Origin: [Haemophilus] felis
Lineage (GTDB): Bacteria; Pseudomonadota; Gammaproteobacteria; Enterobacterales; Pasteurellaceae
Direction: 5' to 3'
Length of the DNA stretch: 35,229 bases
Assembly (NCBI GenBank): GCA_002015125.1
Contig: MUYB01000049.1
Coordinates: 1-35,229 of the forward strand
Part shown: positions 16,941 to 25,912 of the stretch, one piece after another
Layout: every line of letters starts with the position of its first letter
Numbering within the stretch: position 1 is the first letter of the stretch
Notes under the pieces: model-generated
Databases searched by the model: none
The model's input: the letters and a program-made list of their open reading frames with translations, nothing else
What the model was told of the DNA's origin: nothing
Program-made: the position numbers and the translations under genes

Positions 16941-17594
16941 TTATTTATGAGGAATTTCCTCTGTACAATGCGGACAAGTTAATAAATGTTTTTCCTCGTT
17001 GTGCACAATAAAATGCCCCATTTTTTCTGCTTTAATAGACAAATATTCAGTATTATATCGGTTTTCCCCCACGTTCAGAGGAACTCGTTCAACAATATTA
17101 ATTCCAGCTTTTTTCATTGTTTCAATTTTATTGGGATTATTCGTCAATAAACGCACTTGATGAATACCTAATAATTCAAACATTTCAGCACAAACTTCAA
17201 AATTACGTTCATCTGCGGCAAAGCCTAAAGCTAGATTTGCTTCAATTGTATCTAATCCTTGATCTTGCAATGAATAAGCACGAATTTTGTTAATTAAGCC
17301 AATGCCGCGGCCTTCTTCTCGATGATAAATTAAAACACCACCACCTTCTTGACTGATTTGACGTAAAGCTGCCGCTAATTGAAATCCGCAATCACACTTT
17401 AAACTATACAAGGTATCGCCAGTAAGACATTCAGAGTGAATTCGCGCCAACACAGGTTTATCGCTGTTGCGCACATCACCAAACACCAACGCAATATGTT
17501 CTTTTTTAGTTTCAGGATATTCAAAGCCAACAATGCGAAACATACCAAATTCTGTCGGTAAATTAGCTTCTGTAACTAATTCAATTTTTGCCAT
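16941..17594 (-). CDS. ribA: GTP cyclohydrolase II
   Basis: 217 residues from ATG 17594, chosen because AAGGAT lies just upstream; a TTG two codons earlier could also be read. It opens GTP to 2,5-diamino-6-ribosylamino-pyrimidinone phosphate, the first step of riboflavin synthesis. The zinc site is visible as [19 protein letters not shown], then [18 protein letters not shown] (catalytic arginine region) and [17 protein letters not shown] (GTP-binding). It is a stand-alone RibA, not fused to RibB. The C-terminal [11 protein letters not shown] is an extra Cys pair not needed for catalysis. It diverges from pgpB across 70 bases, which must hold both promoters. I see no FMN riboswitch. Confidence 0.95.
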   Translation of the reverse strand: MAKIELVTEANLPTEFGMFRIVGFEYPETKKEHIALVFGDVRNSDKPVLARIHSECLTGDTLYSLKCDCGFQLAAALRQISQEGGGVLIYHREEGRGIGLINKIRAYSLQDQGLDTIEANLALGFAADERNFEVCAEMFELLGIHQVRLLTNNPNKIETMKKAGINIVERVPLNVGENRYNTEYLSIKAEKMGHFIVHNEEKHLLTCPHCTEEIPHK

Positions 17595-17664
17595 TCTCAA
17601 TCCTTATTTTTATTGACCGTTCTGCTAGAATAGCGCCTTTGAAATTTTATTTAAGGCACTAGAA

Positions 17665-18399
17665 ATGTTAAAAAGGCTCTCATTATATACTTTATTATTA
17701 TGCTTTGTACCTATTTTTACTTGGATTATTGGTTGGCAATGGCAAAACTCCGATCAGCTAAGCAAATGGGATTATGGGCTATATTTATTAACCGAAAGCG
17801 GTAGTACCCCTTATGCGTTAATAACCTGTGGTGTATTTCCACTATTACTTCTGCCTTTTTTCAAAAACAAAAAGCAATGGGTTTATGCGGTTCTCTTCAT
17901 GGCGCTAAGTGTCATTATTACTCAAGGCCTTAAATCTGGTTTAAAAAATGCCTTTAGCGAGCCTCGACCTTATGTTGTTTCTATGACAGAACAATTAAAA
18001 CAATCATCAGATCAATTTTATCAGCTCAATCGAAAAGCACGTTCCACTGTGGTTACAAACTTTTATCGAACACAAACCAATACTCCAGAATGGTTAAAAT
18101 CTCATTACCAAAAAGAAGTGGGATATTCATTTCCATCAGGACACAGTATCTTTGCCGCTGGCTGGTTAATGCTTGTGATAGGCGTTTTAACATTGTTAAA
18201 ACAAAAGGGAATCGGTGCCAACATTCTAATTAGCATAACCTTCCTCTGGGCTGTGTTAATGCTAATTAGTCGTTTACGCTTAGGGATGCACTATCCTATT
18301 GATTTATTGGTGAGTGTTTTATTGGCTTGGTTAGTCAATAGTTTATTATTTGCGCTATTTACTAAATACTTAAACAGAACCAAATGGGTTCTGTTTTAG
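17665..18399 (+). CDS. pgpB: PAP2-family lipid phosphatase (PgpB)
   Basis: 244 residues with about six membrane helices, the first at residues 4-24. The three PAP2 motifs are visible: K-x6-RP in LKNAFSEPRPYV (near 100), YSFPSGHS (near 155) and SRLRLGMHYPIDLLV (near 205), where the histidines act in phosphoryl transfer. PgpB dephosphorylates phosphatidylglycerol phosphate and undecaprenyl diphosphate at the outer face of the inner membrane, recycling the peptidoglycan lipid carrier. Its last codons form half of a hairpin terminator shared with convergent mepM. Confidence 0.92.
   Translation: MLKRLSLYTLLLCFVPIFTWIIGWQWQNSDQLSKWDYGLYLLTESGSTPYALITCGVFPLLLLPFFKNKKQWVYAVLFMALSVIITQGLKSGLKNAFSEPRPYVVSMTEQLKQSSDQFYQLNRKARSTVVTNFYRTQTNTPEWLKSHYQKEVGYSFPSGHSIFAAGWLMLVIGVLTLLKQKGIGANILISITFLWAVLMLISRLRLGMHYPIDLLVSVLLAWLVNSLLFALFTKYLNRTKWVLF
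18372..18398. terminator. Bidirectional terminator inside the pgpB coding end
   Basis: AAACAGAACC (18372-18381) and GGTTCTGTTT (18387-18396) pair with a 5-base loop; T continues rightward up to the TAG at 18397, and the reverse strand also runs to T. The stem encodes the last residues of PgpB and lies 2-30 bases past the stop of convergent mepM, so one hairpin serves both genes. Confidence 0.8.
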
Positions 18400-18400
18400 A

Positions 18401-19837
18401 TTAAGGTGTAATCTTTAATTTACGTTCGATTTCTTTCGCGCGGACTAAGAATTGCTTACGTTCCGCATTAGCTAAACCACGACTTGAATTTGGTAATTTA
18501 ACTGTCATTGGATTCACAGGGCGACCATTAATATGAAATTCATAGTGCAGATGCGGCCCGGTAGAACGCCCTGTATTACCAGAAAACGCTATGCGTTGAC
18601 CTTTTTTAATTGTTTGCCCTGCTTTAACTAATGACTTACTCAAGTGCATATAAACTGTTTGATACTCTTTGCTATGGCGAACAATAATATAACGCCCAGC
18701 GCCACTTGCTTGATAAGCCACTTTCTCAACAGTACCGTCCGCAGGCGCTATCACTGGAGAACCAACTGGTAAAGAAAAATCGACACCTTTATGTGGCGAA
18801 ATACGCCCTGTAATAGGGTGTTTTCGTCTTGGATTAAATGGCGAAGAAATTCGACCTTGACGTTGTAAAGGATAACGAGCGAATCCTTTACTTAAAGTTT
18901 CTCCTTGATTGTTATAAAAACGCCCATTACTTGCTTGAATAGCGTAGTAACTTTTACCGCCTGTAACAATATGAATCGCTTCAACATTACCCTGCCCTGT
19001 TAATTTATCCTCTATATATTCTCGAGAAATATAAAGTGCGAATTTATCGCCTTTTTTCAATTTTTTAAGGTTAGTTTGCCACTGCAAAGCGCTACTTAAT
19101 TGGTTAATTTGGCGACTCTGCAATCCTAAGCTATGCAAACTAGAATTAAAAGATCCCTCGATTTTTCCTTTCAATATCTCTCTTTTCCAAACGCTTTGCT
19201 TCTTGATTATTCGATGTTTAAATTTTCGATTTTCATCTCTTTCATAAATACGTTCTTCCCTTTCTGAAACCAACCAGTTTAGATACTCTAATTCATTTTG
19301 ATTATCCGTAATCCAATAAATTTGCTGCCCAGCACGCAGTTTTTTCAATTCTGGGTATTCATCTAATAATGGCAAATAAGCATCAGGCTCAAGCCCCGAT
19401 AACTCTAAAATATCTTTTAATGTATCGCCATTGACCACAGTATGCGCAAATTGATTTTTAATTTTGATTGCTTGTTCCAAACCATCAAACAAACTTAACA
19501 AAGCATCTCTTGCATTTTCAGGCAACCCTGTTAAATCTATTTTAGGCTCGGCTTCAATTTCATCTGATTCATCATCTTTTACATTAGGATCATAGAAAGA
19601 TGTTGCATCAATAGAAGATGAAGCACTGGATTCAGTCTGATTAGATTGAGAAGCCTCCGTCATAGTGTTGACAGATGGGGTTTGAGGTGAATTTGAACTT
19701 GGAGTGAGTACAGGATCTTTAGATGAATAATGAAGCCAAACACCTAGCATAATAGATAATGCTGCAAAAAACACAATTGCTATCTTAATGCGCAATTTCT
19801 GCTTTCTTCTATCTCTGGCTAACTTAATATGCTGCAC
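18401..19837 (-). CDS. mepM: Murein DD-endopeptidase (M23, MepM-like)
   Basis: 478 residues. A basic start and one membrane anchor ([20 protein letters not shown], about 18-37) are followed by a serine-rich linker. A LysM/OapA-like region ([18 protein letters not shown], about 137) and a C-terminal LytM/M23 zinc peptidase complete it: [20 protein letters not shown] supplies the first His and Asp, and [20 protein letters not shown] the last pair. MepM cleaves D-Ala-mDAP crosslinks to let the cell wall expand. It is divergent from znuCB, as in E. coli, where znuA lies between; znuA is absent here. Confidence 0.93.
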   Translation of the reverse strand: MQHIKLARDRRKQKLRIKIAIVFFAALSIMLGVWLHYSSKDPVLTPSSNSPQTPSVNTMTEASQSNQTESSASSSIDATSFYDPNVKDDESDEIEAEPKIDLTGLPENARDALLSLFDGLEQAIKIKNQFAHTVVNGDTLKDILELSGLEPDAYLPLLDEYPELKKLRAGQQIYWITDNQNELEYLNWLVSEREERIYERDENRKFKHRIIKKQSVWKREILKGKIEGSFNSSLHSLGLQSRQINQLSSALQWQTNLKKLKKGDKFALYISREYIEDKLTGQGNVEAIHIVTGGKSYYAIQASNGRFYNNQGETLSKGFARYPLQRQGRISSPFNPRRKHPITGRISPHKGVDFSLPVGSPVIAPADGTVEKVAYQASGAGRYIIVRHSKEYQTVYMHLSKSLVKAGQTIKKGQRIAFSGNTGRSTGPHLHYEFHINGRPVNPMTVKLPNSSRGLANAERKQFLVRAKEIERKLKITP

Positions 19838-20042
19838 TCAAAAAATCCTTAAAAAATATTGTAATAATGATGACGCCCTATTATGACCAAATTCACAGAA
19901 AAAAATTCATCTTTTTTCACAAGAACAGGAATAACCGAAGAAATTATATACAGAATTTGCTTTTTCACTCCCTAAACTTGTATAACTAAATAAAATAAGC
20001 TATTTTTAGCCATCTTTTTAATATTTTCAAAACCAATCAATA
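19838..20042. promoter_or_regulatory. Divergent mepM/znuC promoter region
   Basis: 205 A/T-rich bases without a gene. TATTGTAATAATGATGA (about 19856-19872) is loosely palindromic, and TTGTATAACTAAATA near 19979 resembles half of a gammaproteobacterial Zur site, but I see no full Zur palindrome. The promoters of both flanking genes must lie here; none is clear enough to place. Confidence 0.35.
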
Positions 20043-20804
20043 ATGCAGATTAACGCTATTCATTTGCCCCTTGTAGAGCTAAAAAATATCAATGTATCTT
20101 TTGAGCAAAAAAATGCGTTACGCCAAATTAATCTCGCTATTTATCCAAACCAAATTATCACTATTGTTGGACCCAACGGCGGTGGTAAGTCCACTTTATT
20201 AAAGGTTCTGCTCAAATTACAAACACCCACCTCGGGCAAAGTGATATATCACCCCAAAGTGAAGATTGGATATGTTCCTCAAAAAATCTATTTAGATCCT
20301 AGCTTACCAATCACAGTTGAACGTTTTCTAAAACTCAAAGAAAATGTCAGTTCAAAGGAAATCAGCGATACCCTAGATTTGCTTTCGATTCAGCATCTAC
20401 GTCAAAACAATATGCAAAAACTCTCAGGAGGGGAAATGCAGCGGGTTTTATTAGCAAGAGCAATTTTGAATAAACCCAACCTATTAGTGCTAGATGAACC
20501 AACTCAAGGGGTCGATATGAATGGGCAAGCAGAACTTTATCAATTAATACATCAAACACAAAAACAGTTGAACTGTGCCATTTTAATGGTTTCCCATGAC
20601 CTACATATAGTAATGGCAAATACAAATGAAGTGTTATGCGTCAATCAACATATTTGTTGTGCGGGTAAACCTGAAATCATTTCGCAAGACCCGACCTTTA
20701 TTCATTTATTTGGCGATCAATTTGCGAAAAATGTGGCTTTTTACACGCATAATCACAATCACCGACACAACATACATGGCGATGTTTGCCATACTAGTAA
20801 ATAA
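20043..20804 (+). CDS. znuC: Zinc ABC transporter ATP-binding protein
   Basis: 253 residues. Walker [10 protein letters not shown] (43-51), Q-loop near 80, signature LSGGE (127-131), Walker B LLVLDEP (147-153) and the switch histidine in VSHDL (185) are all in place. The C-terminus is unusually histidine-rich ([16 protein letters not shown]), a metal-binding tail seen in ZnuC of this group. It powers zinc uptake through ZnuB with a periplasmic ZnuA that is not encoded here. znuB follows 14 bases later. Confidence 0.95.
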   Translation: MQINAIHLPLVELKNINVSFEQKNALRQINLAIYPNQIITIVGPNGGGKSTLLKVLLKLQTPTSGKVIYHPKVKIGYVPQKIYLDPSLPITVERFLKLKENVSSKEISDTLDLLSIQHLRQNNMQKLSGGEMQRVLLARAILNKPNLLVLDEPTQGVDMNGQAELYQLIHQTQKQLNCAILMVSHDLHIVMANTNEVLCVNQHICCAGKPEIISQDPTFIHLFGDQFAKNVAFYTHNHNHRHNIHGDVCHTSK

Positions 20805-20818
20805 TCAATGAAATTATT

Positions 20819-21601
20819 ATGTTAGAAATTCTTTTACCCGCTTGGCTCTGTGGAATCATTCTCTCCCTAGTTACCGCGCCTTTAGGTGCTTTTATAGTAT
20901 GGCGTAAAATGGCTTATTTCGGCGACACTCTCGCTCATTCGGCGCTACTTGGAGTCGCCTTAGGCATCTTCCTTGAAATTAATCCCTATATCGCAATTGT
21001 AGGTTTAACTTTAGTGTTGGCGGTAGTCATGGTCTGGTTAGAAGGTAAGACACAATTTTCTGTAGATACCTTATTAGGCATAATCGCGCATAGCTGCTTA
21101 TCACTCGGTATTGTTACCGTCGCCCTACTACAAAATGTAAGGGTTGATCTCATGGCATACCTATTCGGTGATTTATTAGCGATTAATTATGAAGATCTAA
21201 CCTTAGTTAGCGCCGGCATTATCCTCACCACAGGCTGTTTAGGTTATTTTTGGAAATCTTTAATTTCAACTACAGTAAGCCCAGAATTAGCACAGGTAGA
21301 AGGAATAAATGTAAAAAAAATGCGATTTATTCTGATGCTACTCACCGCCTTAACCATCGCCCTTAGTATGAAATTTGTCGGGGCATTAATCATCACATCC
21401 CTTCTAATCATTCCTTCCGCCACCGCAAGACGCTTCGCAAAAACGCCAGAACAAATGGTCATTATCGCCATTGGTGTAAGTATGAGCGCGGTAACCATAG
21501 GACTACTTTTATCCGCACAATACGATACTCCAACTGGCCCTTCAGTCGTAATCAGCGCCGCATTTCTATTTGCGCTATCTTTGTTGAAAAAAGAGAAATG
21601 A
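20819..21601 (+). CDS. znuB: Zinc ABC transporter permease
   Basis: 260 residues, with about eight hydrophobic helices of the ABC-3 permease family. It starts LPAWLCGIILSLVTAPLGAF and contains the conserved GDTLAHSALLGVALGI (coupling region) and MKFVGALIITSLLIIPSATA. It forms the inner-membrane channel of ZnuABC. It is co-transcribed with znuC. The satellite begins about 80 bases after its stop; AAGCCT/AGGCTT (21715-21736) is a possible terminator just past the junction. Confidence 0.95.
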   Translation: MLEILLPAWLCGIILSLVTAPLGAFIVWRKMAYFGDTLAHSALLGVALGIFLEINPYIAIVGLTLVLAVVMVWLEGKTQFSVDTLLGIIAHSCLSLGIVTVALLQNVRVDLMAYLFGDLLAINYEDLTLVSAGIILTTGCLGYFWKSLISTTVSPELAQVEGINVKKMRFILMLLTALTIALSMKFVGALIITSLLIIPSATARRFAKTPEQMVIIAIGVSMSAVTIGLLLSAQYDTPTGPSVVISAAFLFALSLLKKEK

Positions 21602-21680
21602 ACAATCCCAGTATAATAAAAACTCAAGTAATACTTCAAAACCAAGATTTATAAGGATAAATATCGGTTGGAATGTGAAT

Positions 21681-21784
21681 TGGTGGGCTGGGGTCATCTG
21701 AATTAGTGGGCTTCAAGCCTTGTAAATAATAGGCTTTAGTCAATTTTATTTTTCTGCGTATAACTAAACGTATAACTAAAATCA
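21681..21784. other. Distal attachment-site region of the satellite
   Basis: TTGGTGGGCTGGGG at about 21680-21693 matches the ssrA 3' end (TTGGTGGAGCTGGGG, 32979-32993) with one base missing, so it is a plausible duplicated att core. A 27-base exact direct repeat follows at 21758-21784 and recurs at 32846-32872 near the integrase. It is built from two GTATAACTAAA units, the probable arm-type integrase sites. The exact crossover base is not fixed. Confidence 0.55.
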
Positions 21785-21984
21785 AAAGTCATTTCTTTTT
21801 CTGCTTGTTTTATATCCACTTTAAATAGCTTCACAACTTGATAATACTTTTTGCAATTCTTGCCCAAATTTTGATTGCGTTATAAGTCATTATACAAGCC
21901 TAATATAATTATATTTTCTAAAATGGTTTGGTGGTGGTTCTTTTTTACTGTGTGATTACCCTCTCAAGTCTTGCTATATCTCAC

Positions 21985-22023
21985 TTTCGGGGCGGTTCTC
22001 ACGCGCGCGTACTGATCCCGAAA
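21985..22023. other. Candidate packaging (cos-like) site
   Basis: A GC-rich island in A/T-rich DNA near the satellite's left end: arms TTTCGGG (21985-21991) and CCCGAAA (22017-22023) bracket CGGTTCTC and a CGCGCGCG-type core. CGGGGCGG followed by CTC-x-CGCG recalls the lambda-type cosN. The 21785-22065 stretch has no gene, fits a packaging-site location, and also holds AGGGCGA/TCGCCCT (22027-22045), a probable terminator for the leftward transcript. Confidence 0.35.
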
Positions 22024-22065
22024 TTAAGGGCGATTTTCTCGCCCTGTGGTGCTTTGAGTCTATTC

Positions 22066-22215
22066 TTAATGTTTAATCTCGCTTAATGCTTGCTTTAACT
22101 CGCTTTCTATGGCTTTTGCGTTTGGATCGTCTGAAATAACCGCTTGTGCCATTTGCTCAATGTCCCAATCTTTCGCCACTCGTTGCAATGCTTGACTAAT
22201 AACATCGCTTTTCAT
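22066..22215 (-). CDS. Small protein of 49 residues, unknown
   Basis: Starts at ATG 22215 after GAGCGGAAAA and ends at TAA 22068-22066. The product is helical and acidic (MKSDVISQALQRVAKDWDIE, then QMAQAVISDDPNAKAIESEL). It is the last gene of the leftward higBA transcript, 22 bases after higA, and is followed by a hairpin (22027-22045). Family unknown; the good ribosome site and helical composition suggest a real gene. Confidence 0.5.
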   Translation of the reverse strand: MKSDVISQALQRVAKDWDIEQMAQAVISDDPNAKAIESELKQALSEIKH

Positions 22216-22237
22216 TTTTCCGCTCTTATTGTATGAA

Positions 22238-22600
22238 TTAAATCGCTTGAATAAGTACGTCTGCCCCTATGCCTAAATGCTTATTCACATTTCGGATCAT
22301 ATTCAGCGATAGCGGTCTAGTTCGATTTAACACCTCATACACTCGGTTAGCTTTCCCGATAATTGGCTCAAGGTCTTTTACGGTTAGCTCGTCCTGTTCC
22401 ATTCTGAATTTTATCGCTTGAATTGGGTCAGGTAATTCAACGGGGTAATGCTTGCTTTCGTAGTTTTCAATAAGTGTTATCATCACATCAAAGAAATCTA
22501 GCTCTGATTGCGTTAGCTCGTCCTCACGGTCAAATAACGGCTCAACGGCTTGTAATGCTTGTTGATAGTCTTGCTCTGTTCTAATCGGTTTAATCTGCAT
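22238..22600 (-). CDS. higA: HigA antitoxin
   Basis: 120 residues. The N-terminal part (RTEQDYQQALQAVEPLFDRE) and the LPDPIQAIKFRMEQDELTVKD segment are typical of HigA; the HTH follows (DLEPIIGKANRVYEVLNRTR, then SLNMIRNVNKHLGI). HigA binds and inactivates HigB and represses their promoter. It lies 9 bases after higB, toxin first, the normal order for this family. It probably stabilises the satellite in the chromosome and may also respond to phage attack (inference). Confidence 0.9.
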   Translation of the reverse strand: MQIKPIRTEQDYQQALQAVEPLFDREDELTQSELDFFDVMITLIENYESKHYPVELPDPIQAIKFRMEQDELTVKDLEPIIGKANRVYEVLNRTRPLSLNMIRNVNKHLGIGADVLIQAI

Positions 22601-22609
22601 AATGCCCCC

Positions 22610-22909
22610 CTATAATTCCACATCGTCCGCATTGATTTTGTCATATTCGGAATGTGTGCCAATAAATTTAATGTAAACCGCCCCTAATCTAAACGCCACC
22701 GCCACAATTAGGCGGTAATCATTGCCCTTTATGTTGAAAACCACACGGCGATTTTTTAGTACGCTCGCATTTTTATATTGAGCTTTTATATCGTGCATTG
22801 TCTGCCAATTCGCCCGTTTTACTTCTGCAATCCACGCTTTAAGCGGTTGCTCTGTTTCGGGGTGTTGTTGGTAGTAATTGACTAAAGTCGATATGGCAAT
22901 AATTCGCAT
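22610..22909 (-). CDS. higB: HigB mRNA interferase toxin
   Basis: 99 residues of the HigB/RelE-like type that pairs with long HigA: IIAISTLVNYYQQHPETEQP, WIAEVKRANWQTMHDIKAQY and the basic NRRVVFNIKGNDYRLIVAV with the conserved FIGTHSEYDKINA. It cleaves mRNA on the ribosome. Its promoter is unusually clear (see 22938-22966). The module lies between the replication origin and the distal end of the island. Confidence 0.9.
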   Translation of the reverse strand: MRIIAISTLVNYYQQHPETEQPLKAWIAEVKRANWQTMHDIKAQYKNASVLKNRRVVFNIKGNDYRLIVAVAFRLGAVYIKFIGTHSEYDKINADDVEL

Positions 22910-22937
22910 AAATCCGCCCTGTTGGTTAAGTGGTTAC

Positions 22938-22966
22938 ATTATAGTCCCATTTTGGGACTGTTTCAA
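22938..22966 (-). promoter_or_regulatory. higBA promoter with operator in the spacer
   Basis: Minus strand: -35 TTGAAA (22966-22961), 17-base spacer, -10 TATAAT (22943-22938). The spacer is the palindrome AGTCCCA-ttt-TGGGACT (22943-22959), so HigA bound there would block RNA polymerase. TAGTCCCA differs by one base from the origin iteron TAGTCCAA next door. Confidence 0.85.
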
Positions 22967-23020
22967 GTCTGATCGCTGGTTTTTGCAAAATGTATCTTAA
23001 AGCTAAAAGGCTTTATTTGA

Positions 23021-23390
23021 AGTAGTTAAGAGTAGTTAAGAGTAGTTAAGAGTAGATTGCAAATAATGGTATTAAAAAAGTGTATATATAAAGCAAAAAG
23101 TGTAGTCCAATTAGTCCAATAGTCCAATTTCTTAAAAATCAATGAGTTACAAGCGATTTTTTGGACTACTGCTGTAGTCCAATTTTTAAAAAAGTAGTCC
23201 AATTTTAAAAAGTGATTTTTTGAGGGGTTAAAATTGTAGTCCAAAAAGTACTAATTTTAGTCCAAAAAGTACTAATTTTAGTCCAAAATCAAGGTAAATT
23301 AGTCCAATTTTTGATTAATATATATACTATTTTTTATATAACGTATTGATTTTATTATGACTATGTTTTTTATTGGACTAATTGGACTAC
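23021..23390. other. Iteron replication origin of the satellite
   Basis: Twelve copies of the 8-mer TAGTCCAA: nine forward (23103, 23112, 23120, 23175, 23195, 23237, 23258, 23279, 23300) and three reverse (23161, 23373, 23382). Four consecutive forward copies are spaced exactly 21 bases, two helical turns. Three tandem AGTAGTTAAG units (23021-23050) flank them, and 23310-23370 is almost pure A/T, a good unwinding element. It lies directly downstream of the replication gene, as in other PICIs, where Rep/Pri binds such repeats. Confidence 0.85.
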
Positions 23391-23438
23391 TTTTTTTAGG
23401 TGTTCTATATAGAAATTTTTTTCAAGAAGTGAAAGGGC

Positions 23439-23470
23439 AAAAAAAAGAGCGGTTATTTTTTCCGCTCTTT
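23439..23470 (-). terminator. Terminator of the replication operon
   Basis: Stem AAAGAGCGG (23444-23452) and CCGCTCTTT (23462-23470) followed on the minus strand by eight T. It ends the long leftward operon 20 bases after the replication gene, before the origin. Confidence 0.85.
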
Positions 23471-23490
23471 GTGGTTTGTGTTTTTGTTCG

Positions 23491-25716
23491 CTATGCTTCG
23501 CTTTCTTCTTCCTCTTTTTCGTTGATTGGATAAAGTAAAAAGCACCTTGTTCTCTTGGAATCTATTTTGTGTGGCAATCTTCGCAAAAACTTATAACGCC
23601 CCTCGCCCTTATCTAGTAACCCTTTTTCTGCCAAAATCTTACAGCTTTGTTCTTTGGGGTGTCCTTTGGTTGCTTCTTCAAACGCCAACGGGTAAAGATA
23701 AAAATGTTCATCTTCCCCCTTGTCGTTGCTTTCGGGAATTATTCTATACCCTGCGACATTGTGGACGGTCTGCCGTTGGAAAGGATCGAAAGGGTAGCGA
23801 ATAAAACGCCCCTCTGCGTTAGCTAATAGCCACCCATTAACCTGTTCTATAATCTGCCGTTCTTCTCGGCTATGGTAACCGAAAATATTGACCCATTCAC
23901 TAAACGCTTTACTAATTGCCGTTTCGCTTTCCTCTTTTTGCCAGCCTGTGAGGTTTTGACTTAGCAAAAGTGCGGTTTCTAACAGACTAAAACGGCTTAC
24001 TACTCGCTTAACTTGTGAATGTGCGTCATTGGGTAGGGTTTCCAGTCTTCGGCTTAATATGGCTTGATAAAGTGGCTTTATTTGGTCTTGTTGATGTAAA
24101 TCAATTAATTGACTGATCCACGCTCTACCCACTACACCATAATTCAAACGGCTTGCTTGGTTTAAATAATCGGCGTGTGTCTTGCCGTCTTGGTGTTGGT
24201 GGAATTGTTCCGCCCGTTGAATGGGAATATTAAGCAATCGCACCAACTGCCCCACATTGGTTTTTATCCCTGCGTTAGTAAGATAGGTTTCTAAATCGAT
24301 TTCTCCAGTGGAAAACGCCACCGTTCGCCAACGTGCTAAATCTCTATTTCCGCCCTCTTTTGCTCCTTGTAGCTTGCCTACGCCATTAAATAGGGTGTAG
24401 GCGGTATCTGCGACTTGTTTGCGGTTTGAGCCTTGTCCGATTTCATCTAAAGGCATAAAGCCGTCATTGCGTGCTTGTGCTTCATTGCTTAACCCAAGTG
24501 CGGTAGAAAACCAGCTGAGTCTAACTTCTTCAGGGTTGGCATAAATAGAACTAGCAATATTGGCTATCGTGGTTTTTCCTGTGGAGCTTCCCCCAAAAAT
24601 ATGAACGCCAAAACTTTCTGCATTAACAAGGTGAATTAATGGGGCGGACAACGCCACTGCCACCCCTAACATCATAAAATAATTTCCTTTCACATTGTCG
24701 GCTATTTCCCTTTGCCAGCTTTCAAGAGTGCCGCTTTGAGTATAAGCGGTTTTATTGGCGGATTGACCTACGAAAAAAACAGGGGTTTGCGGTTTTCCTA
24801 TGACTTCGCCATTTGGCAAGATGTACGCCCCTTTTTGCCAGCCTGTAGAATTGACAACATTATAAAAGCCCTTGCCTTGATAACGTTGCAAATAATCGGC
24901 TAAGTGCGGTCGCAATTTTTGGCTATTGGTAATATTTAGCCCATTTTTGCGGAGTAGTTGCCAGCCAGCCCGTTCGCCTACTTCTCGCAAGGGTAGGGCG
25001 ATAGTTTTCGCTTCTTCGCTCCCGTAGGGGGTAAATTTCAGCATAGTGTAGTAGTCGTCATCACTTCGACCCATTGCCACCACCTCCACCACATCGGACA
25101 ACCATTCTACTTTTTCGCTTAATAGTTCCCCTGTGTGATTGTCGTATTTTGGAGTAATGCGATATAAGCCCTTTATTTCGCCCTCTGTGCGGTTTTCGAT
25201 ATAGGGCTGGCGTTTATCTTGCCTTGTGTCTGTTTTTGTTTCTATGCGTCTTTCTGTGATGTTTTCGGCTAATTTCAACGCTTCGCTATTGGTGCGTAGC
25301 TTTTTGATGTAATCGCTTAGGTTTTCTTTTTCCTGTCCTAAGCTATCACATAGTAAAACGCTGTCCGCCTCTGTTCTTATAGCGATATTTTGACAAAGTG
25401 CTGTAACTTGTCTTTGTGGAAGTTCGCCAAACTGGACAATTTTAATAAATCGCTGTGTTGGTGGAGCGATTTTGAGATCCGCCACTTCCTCCAGTGCCTC
25501 ACTTGAAAGAATAACGGGCTTATTTGTTGGCTCGGCTGATATCACCTGACAAAGTAATAGCCATTCTTCCCCTTGTCCTTTGCGGCTGTTTCCTTTTCTG
25601 TCTGTGCCAGTTCCCCAAGCTTGCCACGCTCCACCACCAGCAAGAATTAACCAATCATCAAACGGGCTTGCTTGTTGTTGTTCTAAGTGCGGTGCTTTTT
25701 TGAGTTTATTTGCCAT
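23491..25716 (-). CDS. DUF927-family replication ATPase/helicase
   Basis: 741 residues. Residues 1-150 form a TOPRIM-like/primase-like region (WLILAGGGAWQAWG, then VLLCDSLGQEKENLSDYIKK). The centre and C-terminus are the DUF927 helicase domain: YRITPKYDNHTGELLS, Walker A GGSSTGKTT (375-383), Walker B FMPLDEIGQ (near 420-428), and WRTVAFSTGEIDLETYL, an RNA/DNA helicase sensor region. It is the likely Rep of the island, acting at the iterons just downstream. It begins where the upstream 67-residue gene ends, with an 11-base overlap. Cysteine-poor and full length. Confidence 0.85.
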   Translation of the reverse strand: MANKLKKAPHLEQQQASPFDDWLILAGGGAWQAWGTGTDRKGNSRKGQGEEWLLLCQVISAEPTNKPVILSSEALEEVADLKIAPPTQRFIKIVQFGELPQRQVTALCQNIAIRTEADSVLLCDSLGQEKENLSDYIKKLRTNSEALKLAENITERRIETKTDTRQDKRQPYIENRTEGEIKGLYRITPKYDNHTGELLSEKVEWLSDVVEVVAMGRSDDDYYTMLKFTPYGSEEAKTIALPLREVGERAGWQLLRKNGLNITNSQKLRPHLADYLQRYQGKGFYNVVNSTGWQKGAYILPNGEVIGKPQTPVFFVGQSANKTAYTQSGTLESWQREIADNVKGNYFMMLGVAVALSAPLIHLVNAESFGVHIFGGSSTGKTTIANIASSIYANPEEVRLSWFSTALGLSNEAQARNDGFMPLDEIGQGSNRKQVADTAYTLFNGVGKLQGAKEGGNRDLARWRTVAFSTGEIDLETYLTNAGIKTNVGQLVRLLNIPIQRAEQFHQHQDGKTHADYLNQASRLNYGVVGRAWISQLIDLHQQDQIKPLYQAILSRRLETLPNDAHSQVKRVVSRFSLLETALLLSQNLTGWQKEESETAISKAFSEWVNIFGYHSREERQIIEQVNGWLLANAEGRFIRYPFDPFQRQTVHNVAGYRIIPESNDKGEDEHFYLYPLAFEEATKGHPKEQSCKILAEKGLLDKGEGRYKFLRRLPHKIDSKRTRCFLLYPINEKEEEESEA

Positions 25717-25912
25717 TTTCCACCGCCTTAATAATCAATTTAAAAATGCCCCTGATTTCAAACAACTCCGCTAGTATTGACTGCGTAAGCTCTTCCCGTT
25801 GCGGTTCGGTTTTGCTGTGCGAAAGCTGAAAAACGCTATAATTTGCCTTACGCTGTAGCGTCTCGCCACGCTCACAAAGTGCCGTAATCTTTTCTTGAGT
25901 AAAGCTATTCAT
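25706..25912 (-). CDS. Small helical protein, unknown
   Basis: 68 residues from ATG 25912; the frame is open to 25957, but the upstream part (KWWWTMWQSYKG) is antisense-like overlap with the preceding gene. Sequence NSFTQEKITALCERGETLQR and ILAELFEIRGIFKLIIKAVE predicts two or three helices. It overlaps the start of the replication gene by 11 bases and the end of the previous gene by 8, so it is translationally coupled in the operon. Family unknown; a replication or packaging accessory is possible. Confidence 0.55.
   Translation of the reverse strand: MNSFTQEKITALCERGETLQRKANYSVFQLSHSKTEPQREELTQSILAELFEIRGIFKLIIKAVENGK

Noticed and set aside
19856..19995. Zur box before znuC
   Set aside because: Only partial palindromes; a GTATAACTAAA at 19980-19990 equals the integrase arm box but is single and far from the island.
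23026..23244. 72-residue leftward frame over the iterons
   Set aside because: Composed of the repeats themselves (KLDYW, NWTT); no ribosome site; inside the origin.
23100..23310. Possible CRISPR array
   Set aside because: Repeats are 8 bases with 0-34 base gaps in both orientations and no cas gene; iterons explain them.
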